DNA from: Bacillota bacterium
GTDB taxonomy: Bacteria > Bacillota > Limnochordia > DTU087
DNA: 36,396 nt
NCBI GenBank assembly: GCA_012518905.1
Contig: JAAYRF010000149.1
Span: 1 to 36,396, forward strand
Direction of reading: 5' to 3'
The position numbers and the translations under genes are program-made. The notes under the pieces are model-generated. The model saw only the letters and a program-made list of their open reading frames with translations, made no database searches and was not told the origin of the DNA. Below, one piece after another: positions 18,271-25,754 of this stretch (position 1 is the stretch's first letter; each line of letters begins with the position of its first letter).

Positions 18271-18915
18271 ATGTCTAGTATGGGTCAGCAAGTTGCAGCG
18301 GTTGTACCCGCCTATAACGAAGCACAGACCATAAGCCATGTGCTTGAGGTGTTGCAGCAGTGCCCCGAAATAGACGAAATCATTGTAGTTAACGATGGAT
18401 CTACCGACGACACTGCGGAGAAAGCCGCTGAGTTGGGGATCCGTGTAGTAAACTTGTATCCCAACCGAGGCAAAGGAGGCGCCATGCGGGCTGGGGTGAA
18501 AGCTTCATCCGCAGACATAATCTTATTCATTGATGCCGATCTGATAGGGCTTACCCATGCACACTGTCATGCTTTGCTAGAGCCAGTGCTGCAGGATGTG
18601 GCAGATATGACTGTGGGATTGTTTGAAGGAGGGCGGCCCGCGACAACCCTCGCACAGAAAGTAGCGCCATTTCTTTCTGGTCAGAGGGCTCTTCGTCGAG
18701 AGATCATCGAAGACATGCCCGAGCTAGATGACAGTGGCTATGGCGTGGATATTGCGATTTCCCGATATGCTGCATCTAAGAGTATTCGGGTGGAGAAGGT
18801 ACCGCTACAGGATGTATCCCAAATCATGAAGGAAGAAAAACAAGGTTTCGTCACCGGAGCGAAGAATCGCATGATGATGTACTGGGAGATCCTCAAGGTA
18901 CTGCGCACTAAGTGA
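18271..18915 (+). CDS. Family 2 glycosyltransferase
   Basis: VVPAYNEAQTISHVLEVL...EIIVVNDGSTDDTAEKA...NRGKGGAMRAGVKASSADIILFIDADL. Start reset from 18205 to ATG 18271 with SD GAGGA. Confidence 0.92.
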   Translation: MSSMGQQVAAVVPAYNEAQTISHVLEVLQQCPEIDEIIVVNDGSTDDTAEKAAELGIRVVNLYPNRGKGGAMRAGVKASSADIILFIDADLIGLTHAHCHALLEPVLQDVADMTVGLFEGGRPATTLAQKVAPFLSGQRALRREIIEDMPELDDSGYGVDIAISRYAASKSIRVEKVPLQDVSQIMKEEKQGFVTGAKNRMMMYWEILKVLRTK

Positions 18916-21900
18916 GATCTTGGATGGCAATAGTATTGGAAAGGACCCTTGATGTGGCTAGTGATGTAGTTATTTACGAGGTTATTCCCCAAACCAGGGG
19001 TCAGTGTTTGCTAGATTTTTTTCGGGCGGCCCAGCTTTCTCTAGACTGTGAAAGTATAGCCGCCCGAGCCATTGTAAGCCGAATCCTGGTTCACGCCAAG
19101 CGTCAAGCGTGGAGGATTTGCCTGGCCAATGGTAATGACCTACGCCCTCAGGATCTAAATGAATTGGGCGCAGCTTTGGTTGAAGCTGTTCCGGAGGTCT
19201 GCTCTGTCCAATTCAAGATCGAGGCAGACTCTGAGATCGACTCTGCCGGTGAACCTAAAGAAATGGCCGATTCAGACAATCAAGGTGGATATGATTTTCT
19301 CTCTGCCGATGAAGCTACTTATATGGCCTATATAATGGAGCAAGCGGCCCGAACTATAGATGCGGACCCCATCGAGGCTAAATCCCAGGCTAATGTAAAT
19401 GGCCCCGTTGTCTTAAAGGGCCGTCCCATCAGAGAAGAATCTCGGCCGATTTGTGAAATCATCGATGAAGAACGCTCCTACGTATTGGCGGGTGAGATTG
19501 CCTCCATAGACGAACGGGAACTGCGAAGCGGTAGGCGTTTGCTGCAAATCGATGTCACTGATTACAGTGATTCCCTCACCCTAAAAATTTTCGAAGAACA
19601 AGATGCCCCTCGACTCGTTGATAGTCTAACTAAAGGCCGTTGGATAAAAGCTCGGGGACCTATTCAGTGGGATAGATATACCCAGGAGCTTTCTATGCTA
19701 CCCAACGACATCCAGACACAGAAGACTCCAGAATATCTCGTGCGTCAAGATACTGCTCAAAAGAAGCGGATAGAACTGCATCTGCATAGCAAGATGTCAG
19801 CCATGGACGGAACGTTAGAGATAACTGAGGCGATCAAACTAGCGGCTGACTGGGGGCACAAGGCTATTGCCATTACAGACCACGGTGTTGTTCAGGGATT
19901 CCCAGAAGCCCATATGGCGGGTAAAAGAGCAGGTATAAAGGTGATCTACGGCATGGAAGGATACCTTGTGGATGAGGATGACCTTCGGGGACCTTCCTAC
20001 CACATAGTCTTGTTGGCGCGTAATCAAAGAGGATTGAGAAATCTTTATAAGTTAGTCTCCCTTTCCCACCTCAAGTATTTCTATCGCCGACCACGTTTGC
20101 CCCGTCGGCTGATTGCAGATTATCGAGAGGGACTCTTGATCGGCTCTGCATGTGAAGCCGGTGAAATCTACCAAGCTTGCCTCAAAGGAGCAAGTGAAGA
20201 AGAGCTGGTAAAGATTGCTCGATTTTACGACTACCTCGAGATCCAGCCCCTTAAGAACAACGCGTTCTTGGTGGGCAGTAGAGTCGAATCAGAACGAGAG
20301 CTAGAAGACATAAATCGCCGCATAGTAGCTTTAGGAACTAAGCTCGGCAAAGCAGTGGTGGCTACCGGTGATACCCATTTCTTACATCCCTGGGACGAGG
20401 TCTACCGACGCATCCTTATGGCGGGGCAGGGATACGAAGATGCTGAAAGACAAGCTCCGCTGTTTCTCCGCACGACCGGTGAGATGCTAGAAGAGTTTGC
20501 CTACCTAGGCAAAGAAACAGCCCAAGAAGTAGTCATTAATGGCCCCAATCGCGTCAACGAAATGATTGAAGATTTGCAGCCGGTTCCCGACGGTCTCTAC
20601 GCCCCTCAAATCGAAGGAGCCGATGACCGGGTACTAGCCATGACGTATGAAAGAGCCAAAGAGATCTACGGTAATCCACTACCGGAAATCGTTGAAGAGC
20701 GGATCGCAAAAGAACTAAGTGCCATAATAGGGAATGGCTTTGCCGTTCTTTACCTAATTGCCCACAAGCTAGTTAAGAAATCGCTGGATGATGGTTATCT
20801 AGTGGGCTCCCGGGGATCGGTAGGCTCTTCCCTCGTTGCTACTTTGAGCGGAGTTACAGAGGTCAACCCATTGCCTCCCCATTATGTATGTCCCCGTTGT
20901 CATGCCAGTCATTTCGTTTTAGACGGCTCTGTAGAGGCGGGTGTCGATCTAGAGGATCGCTGGTGTGAATGTGGCGAAATATACGAAAAACACGGGTTTG
21001 ACATACCTTTTGAAGTCTTCATGGGGTTCCACGGGGAGAAAGTTCCTGACATTGATCTTAACTTCTCCGGGGAATATCAGAGCGTTGTTCATAAGTATAC
21101 AGAGGAGCTCTTCGGTTCGGAACACGTTTTTCGAGCAGGTACGATAGGTACTCTTGCCGAGAAAACGAGCTATGGCTTTGTGCTAAAATACTTGGAGAGC
21201 AAGGGGCAAACTTCAAGAACTGCGGAGATCAACCGATTAGTACGGGGCTGTACCGGTGTCCGTCGTACTACCGGGCAGCACCCTGGTGGGATGATCGTTG
21301 TACCGGAAGGCCACGATATCCATGAGTTTACGCCTGTGCAACATCCTGCCAATGATGGCAAATCGGGAATCATTACCACACATTTTGATTACAATGCTAT
21401 TAGCGAACAATTAGTCAAGCTAGATATTCTAGGCCATGATGACCCCACCATGATCAGAATGCTGGAAGACGCTACTGGCATAGATGCACTGAGCATCCCT
21501 TTAAATGATCCTCCTACAATGGCGTTGTTTTCTTCATTGGAGTCTCTGGGATTGACCCCGGAGGAGCTTGGTACCACTGTCGGTACTTTAGGGATACCGG
21601 AGTTCGGCACACGGTTTGTCCGGCAGATGCTAGAGGACACTCGGCCCAATACCTTTGGGCAGCTGGTTCGTATCTCGGGACTTTCCCACGGAACCAATGT
21701 TTGGGCAAATAATGCTCAGGATTTAATTCGAAGCGGCATAACAGATCTGGAGCATGCCATCGCCACCAGAGATGATATCATGAATTATCTCATTCAGCTG
21801 GGCATGGAACCCCAGACAGCTTTCCAGATCATGGAGAGGGTACGCAAAGGTAGAGGCCTAAGGCCAGAGGACGAGCAGGCTATGCAAGAGGCCGGCGTGC

Positions 21901-22466
21901 CAACCTGGTATCTTGAGTCATGCAGGAAGATCAGCTACCTTTTCCCCAAGGCCCATGCAGTGGCCTATGTAACCATGGCCTTTCGCATAGCATACTTCAA
22001 AGTCCATCACCCGTTGGCATTCTATGAAGCCTTCTTCACAATTCGCGCCGATGATTTTGACGTACAGCTGACAAGAGAAGGCATCCCTGGAGTCAGAAAG
22101 GCAATTGCTGCCATAATTGAAAAGGGCAGTTCCGCCAGTGCCAAGGAGAGGAATGTACTGACTGTTGCCGAGGTGATCCTGGAAGCAATGCTCCGGGGGA
22201 TTGAGTTCTTACCAGTAGACATCTATGAATCTCACCCCACCAATTTTCTTCAGCGGGACAGCAAACTGCTTCCACCACTGGCCGCGGTGCCTGGGGTAGG
22301 GCGAACAGCTGCATTGACCATAACCACTGGTCGACAGGAAGGGGAATTCGCCTCCTGGGAAGACTTAAGGCTAAGGTGTGGGGTAAGCAGAGCGGTAATC
22401 GAAGCGTTGGCCGCCCATGGAGCTTTGGATGGATTGCCAGAGTCATCGCAACTCTCCCTATTCTAG
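18912..22466 (+). CDS. polC: DNA polymerase III PolC-type alpha subunit, apparently lacking the 3'-5' exonuclease domain
   Basis: PolC polymerase core (LVKKSLDDGYLVGSRGSVGSS, GEKVPDIDLNFSGEYQ, GCTGVRRTTGQHPGGMIVVPEG, GTNVWANNAQDLI) with terminal clamp motif QLSLF. OB and PHP domains present; PHP runs without a DEDD insert; 1184 aa. Confidence 0.96.
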   Translation: MRSWMAIVLERTLDVASDVVIYEVIPQTRGQCLLDFFRAAQLSLDCESIAARAIVSRILVHAKRQAWRICLANGNDLRPQDLNELGAALVEAVPEVCSVQFKIEADSEIDSAGEPKEMADSDNQGGYDFLSADEATYMAYIMEQAARTIDADPIEAKSQANVNGPVVLKGRPIREESRPICEIIDEERSYVLAGEIASIDERELRSGRRLLQIDVTDYSDSLTLKIFEEQDAPRLVDSLTKGRWIKARGPIQWDRYTQELSMLPNDIQTQKTPEYLVRQDTAQKKRIELHLHSKMSAMDGTLEITEAIKLAADWGHKAIAITDHGVVQGFPEAHMAGKRAGIKVIYGMEGYLVDEDDLRGPSYHIVLLARNQRGLRNLYKLVSLSHLKYFYRRPRLPRRLIADYREGLLIGSACEAGEIYQACLKGASEEELVKIARFYDYLEIQPLKNNAFLVGSRVESERELEDINRRIVALGTKLGKAVVATGDTHFLHPWDEVYRRILMAGQGYEDAERQAPLFLRTTGEMLEEFAYLGKETAQEVVINGPNRVNEMIEDLQPVPDGLYAPQIEGADDRVLAMTYERAKEIYGNPLPEIVEERIAKELSAIIGNGFAVLYLIAHKLVKKSLDDGYLVGSRGSVGSSLVATLSGVTEVNPLPPHYVCPRCHASHFVLDGSVEAGVDLEDRWCECGEIYEKHGFDIPFEVFMGFHGEKVPDIDLNFSGEYQSVVHKYTEELFGSEHVFRAGTIGTLAEKTSYGFVLKYLESKGQTSRTAEINRLVRGCTGVRRTTGQHPGGMIVVPEGHDIHEFTPVQHPANDGKSGIITTHFDYNAISEQLVKLDILGHDDPTMIRMLEDATGIDALSIPLNDPPTMALFSSLESLGLTPEELGTTVGTLGIPEFGTRFVRQMLEDTRPNTFGQLVRISGLSHGTNVWANNAQDLIRSGITDLEHAIATRDDIMNYLIQLGMEPQTAFQIMERVRKGRGLRPEDEQAMQEAGVPTWYLESCRKISYLFPKAHAVAYVTMAFRIAYFKVHHPLAFYEAFFTIRADDFDVQLTREGIPGVRKAIAAIIEKGSSASAKERNVLTVAEVILEAMLRGIEFLPVDIYESHPTNFLQRDSKLLPPLAAVPGVGRTAALTITTGRQEGEFASWEDLRLRCGVSRAVIEALAAHGALDGLPESSQLSLF

Positions 22467-22503
22467 GTCTTTTGGCCTTTAGCTTTTGGCCTTGGAACAA
22501 GTC

Positions 22504-22532
22504 TTGTCAAGGCATTGCGAACGTGGTATACT
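22504..22532 (+). promoter_or_regulatory. Predicted sigma-A promoter for rimP-nusA-infB operon
   Basis: TTGTCA (22504-22509), 17 bp, TATACT (22527-22532) with extended -10 TGG. Confidence 0.75.
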
Positions 22533-22538
22533 GTGAAT

Positions 22539-22754
22539 GGAGAAGTCCGCGCTGCATTCTTTGTCGTGATGGACGGGACCTGGCGCGGCCTTGCTTTTGT
22601 CAATGATTTGTCTCGTGGAAAGAGTGGGTCATACCCACTCTTTCGTACTAGAAGGGAAACCTTAAGTTATGGCTTCAAAGGAGTGTGGTGATCTATAGGT
22701 ACCTGGTAGTAGGACCATTACATAGATCTAGCATGTGAATGATATCGGCGAAGG
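22539..22754 (+). promoter_or_regulatory. Structured untranslated leader of rimP-nusA operon (candidate cis-regulatory RNA)
   Basis: Hairpins GAAAGAGTGGGT-CAT-ACCCACTCTTTC (22618-22644), AAGG-GAAA-CCTT (22652-22663), GATCTAT...ATAGATC enclosing GGTACCT/AGGACC (22690-22728). Confidence 0.55.
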
Positions 22755-22780
22755 AGACTAGTGAATAGATTAGTCTTTTT
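22755..22780 (+). terminator. Weak intrinsic terminator/attenuator just upstream of rimP
   Basis: AGACTAGT-GAATAG-ATTAGTCT then TTTT; 8-bp AU-rich stem with one G-U pair, 19 nt before the rimP start. Confidence 0.6.
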
Positions 22781-22799
22781 GAGAAACGGGGGATAGACT

Positions 22800-23264
22800 A
22801 TGGGGCGTCAAAGTACAGAAGCTATTGTGACTCAGTTAGCGGAGGAGATCATGGCTGATTACCCAGAGCTCGAATTGGTAGATGTAAATTATGCTAAGGA
22901 AGGTGCTACCTGGGTTCTGCGAGTGTTTATTGATAAGGAAGCCGGTGTAGACTTGGAAGACTGTGAAAAAGTAAGTCGTCGACTGAGTGCAAGCCTAGAC
23001 GAGGTAGACCCTATACCCGGCAGCTATTCTCTGGAGGTATCATCACCGGGACTGGAAAGGCCTCTTACCAAGGACGCTCACTTTCAGAGGTTTGCCGGAA
23101 AGCTGGTTTCAGTTAGAACCTATGCTCCGTTCCAAGGCAGCAAACAATGGAAAGGACGCTTAATGGGTTTGGTCGATGGCGCCATCACCGTAGAGGTCGA
23201 TGGCGAAGTTATTAAGATTCCTCGAGACCAGGTCGCCAAGGCCAACCTGGCTATAGAGTTTTAG
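22800..23264 (+). CDS. rimP: Ribosome maturation factor RimP (YlxS)
   Basis: ELVDVNYAKEGATWVLRVFIDKEAGVDLEDCEKVSRRLSASLDEVDPIPGSYSLEVSSPGLERPL. Confidence 0.97.
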   Translation: MGRQSTEAIVTQLAEEIMADYPELELVDVNYAKEGATWVLRVFIDKEAGVDLEDCEKVSRRLSASLDEVDPIPGSYSLEVSSPGLERPLTKDAHFQRFAGKLVSVRTYAPFQGSKQWKGRLMGLVDGAITVEVDGEVIKIPRDQVAKANLAIEF

Positions 23265-23287
23265 GTGAAAACAGGAGGGCACTTTAG

Positions 23288-25087
23288 ATGAATCTCGATG
23301 TAGTGAGCGCTCTAAACGAACTGGAAAAAGAGCGGGGCATCGCTAAAGAAATAATACTGGAAGCCATTGAGGCTGCGATTACCTCTGCCTACAAGCGCAA
23401 TTACGGTACTTCGCAGAATGTTAGGGTGGAGATTGATAGCAAAACCGGAAACATCGGGGTCTACGCCCGGAAAGCAGTTGTTGAGGAGGTAACCGATGAG
23501 GCCAGCGAGATTAGCCTCTCGGAAGCCAAAGAGACTGATCCGAACTATGTGCTCGATGACATAGTGGAGATTGAAGTTACTCCCAGTGACTTTGGCCGCA
23601 TAGCCGCTCAAACCGCAAAACAAGTAGTTATTCAAAGAATCCGTGAGGCAGAGCGGGCCCTAGTCTACGATGAGTTTAGCAGCCGTGAAGGAGAAGTCAT
23701 CACCGGTATTGTACAGCGCTCGGATCATAGGAATGTCATCATAGATCTAGGTAAAGCAGAAGCAATCTTGGGACCGAGCGATCAGATGCCAGGCGAGTTC
23801 CACTCTCAAGGGGCAAGACTGAAGGTTTACGTTTCAGAAGTCAGACAAACCAATAAGGGGCCACAAATATACGTCTCCCGCACCCACCCCGGTCTGGTAA
23901 GTCGGCTCTTTGAAATGGAAGTGCCCGAGATCCACGATGGGATCGTTGAGATTAGGGCAGTCGCTCGGGAGGCTGGAGCCCGTTCCAAGCTGGCAGTATC
24001 GTCTCGAGATGAAAACGTTGATCCTGTAGGAGCCTGTGTTGGGCCCAGGGGATCAAGGGTTCAGGCGGTTGTCAATGAGCTGCGTGGTGAGAAGATCGAT
24101 GTCATCCCCTGGTCGGCTCTCCCGGAGGATTTTGTCGGGAACGCTCTAAGTCCGGCAAAAGTAATCCGGGTCTATCTTGATGAAGATAGCAAGACTGCTC
24201 GGGCTGTCGTACCGGATAATCACCTGTCTTTGGCGATTGGTAAGGAAGGGCAGAATGCCCGTTTGGCGGCTCGTCTCACTGGATGGAGAATAGACATTAA
24301 GAGCCAGGAGCAGATGGCCCAGATTCTGGCCCGGGAAGCTTTCGAAAGAGCGACTCCCGAGGAATCAGAATCGGAGGAAGAGGTTCCTTTAGAAGAAGAG
24401 TTGTCCGTGGAAGAGGAACCGGTTCTCTCGGCTGAATCACCAGAGGAGATGGAGCCAACGCCTACGGATGATTCCCAAGATGAGGTAGCCGCTGGTGATC
24501 GAGCCTCTAAGGGTTTGGAAGACGATGCTTTGGCACAACCATTAGCCGATGGGAAATCGGTTACTGAAGATGAACTGGGAGACGCTCCCTTAGCAGAAAC
24601 CGTAGCAGAAGCCGTAGTGGAACGTGAAGAGACAGACGGGGAAGAGGAAATAGAAAAGATAGAACAATTGCCCCAGGAAGAACCCATTGCATTAGATGAG
24701 ACAGACGAAGATGATGCCTCTGGAGCAGCTGACCTAGAACTATCAGAGGAAGAAATAAGACGTCGAAGAGAACCTAGAGTAGCAGCAGGAACTCCTAAGG
24801 TCAAAAGTCGGAAGACCAGGAAGCAAGAGTTGGAGTCTTTACTGGAAGAAGAACTGATTGAGTCGGAGCCGCTACCCACCTTGTTCTCAGGAGGGCCAAA
24901 AAAGGATGGAACGGCAAGACACTATGTAATCGGGGCTGATGAGGGCGAGGAAGGCTTAACTCTGGCTAGTCGCTTAGGACTAGATACTGAGCAAAAGGCA
25001 GAGAAAAAAGGCAAGAAGCAATCCCCTAAGAAGGTGATTAAAGACCTTTCCGAGCTAGGTCTTGTGGATTTCGAATTCGACGAGTAG
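23288..25087 (+). CDS. nusA: Transcription termination/antitermination factor NusA with long acidic C-terminal extension
   Basis: NusA N-domain, S1 (EGEVITGIVQRSDHRNVIIDLGKAEAILG) and KH1/KH2 (VGACVGPRGSRVQAVVNELRGEKIDVIPW; DNHLSLAIGKEGQNARLAARLTGWRIDI), then about 245 further residues, largely Glu/Asp-rich. Confidence 0.97.
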   Translation: MNLDVVSALNELEKERGIAKEIILEAIEAAITSAYKRNYGTSQNVRVEIDSKTGNIGVYARKAVVEEVTDEASEISLSEAKETDPNYVLDDIVEIEVTPSDFGRIAAQTAKQVVIQRIREAERALVYDEFSSREGEVITGIVQRSDHRNVIIDLGKAEAILGPSDQMPGEFHSQGARLKVYVSEVRQTNKGPQIYVSRTHPGLVSRLFEMEVPEIHDGIVEIRAVAREAGARSKLAVSSRDENVDPVGACVGPRGSRVQAVVNELRGEKIDVIPWSALPEDFVGNALSPAKVIRVYLDEDSKTARAVVPDNHLSLAIGKEGQNARLAARLTGWRIDIKSQEQMAQILAREAFERATPEESESEEEVPLEEELSVEEEPVLSAESPEEMEPTPTDDSQDEVAAGDRASKGLEDDALAQPLADGKSVTEDELGDAPLAETVAEAVVEREETDGEEEIEKIEQLPQEEPIALDETDEDDASGAADLELSEEEIRRRREPRVAAGTPKVKSRKTRKQELESLLEEELIESEPLPTLFSGGPKKDGTARHYVIGADEGEEGLTLASRLGLDTEQKAEKKGKKQSPKKVIKDLSELGLVDFEFDE

Positions 25088-25126
25088 TCTATCTGCCCAT
25101 ATGGTCCATAAAGGAGTGATTGTCAG

Positions 25127-25399
25127 GTGCGGAAACAGCGAAGGGTACCCCAAAGGACATGTATCGGCTGTCGCACCGTTCGCCCCAAGAGGGATTTGGT
25201 TCGGATCGTGCGTACCCCCCAAGGAGTAATTCAGCTCGATGTAACAGGGAAACAGTCCGGGCGAGGCGCGTATATATGTCCATCCCGAGCCTGCATTGAA
25301 CAGGCCTTCAAACGCAAGCTGTTGGAAAAGGCACTAGAGACAAGCATCGATACGGAAACGATTGAGCGTCTGCGAGGCGAGGTGGCGAAGCTGCAGTGA
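25127..25399 (+). CDS. rnpM: YlxR-family nucleoid/RNA-binding protein (RnpM)
   Basis: RRVPQRTCIGCRTVRPKRDLVRIVRTPQG...GRGAYICPSRACIEQAFKRK. Confidence 0.93.
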   Translation: MRKQRRVPQRTCIGCRTVRPKRDLVRIVRTPQGVIQLDVTGKQSGRGAYICPSRACIEQAFKRKLLEKALETSIDTETIERLRGEVAKLQ

Positions 25400-25725
25400 A
25401 AGCTTTGAGTTTACTGGGATTCGCCCAGGCGGCCGGCCAGCTAGTATCAGGTTATAATGGCTGTCTGGCTGTGTTGCGACGGAGGCGAGCCAACTTGGTG
25501 GTTTTAGCTACCGATGCTAGCCCGGGTACCCAGGAGACATTTCTCCGGGCAGCCAGGGAAATTCCTGTGATCATATTTGCCAACAAAGAAGCACTAGGCA
25601 ACGCAATTGGCAAGCCGCCTACGGCTGTGCTTTGTGTGCAGAATCCCCAGATGGCTCAAGCAATCAAGGAAGCTGTGAACATGAATATAGCGGAGGCAGA
25701 GGGTGCCCATGGAGAAGTGAGATAA
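25396..25725 (+). CDS. ylxQ: L7Ae/L30e/S12e-like ribosomal protein YlxQ
   Basis: LSLLGFAQAAGQLVSGYNGCLAVLRRRRANLVVLATDASPGTQE; overlaps rnpM by 4 nt; canonical nusA-ylxR-ylxQ-infB position. Confidence 0.9.
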   Translation: MKALSLLGFAQAAGQLVSGYNGCLAVLRRRRANLVVLATDASPGTQETFLRAAREIPVIIFANKEALGNAIGKPPTAVLCVQNPQMAQAIKEAVNMNIAEAEGAHGEVR

Positions 25726-25754
25726 GACAGGATGATAGGTAGGGGTGATGGTAT

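Noticed and set aside
22376-22606. 76-aa ORF overlapping the polC 3' end and rimP promoter
   Set aside because: Out of frame with polC and spans the predicted promoter; no RBS or family recognised.
24220-24879. 219-aa minus-strand ORF opposite nusA
   Set aside because: Poly-Ser product is the complement of the Glu/Asp-rich nusA tail (GAA/GAG to TTC/CTC reading); coding signal is on the + strand.
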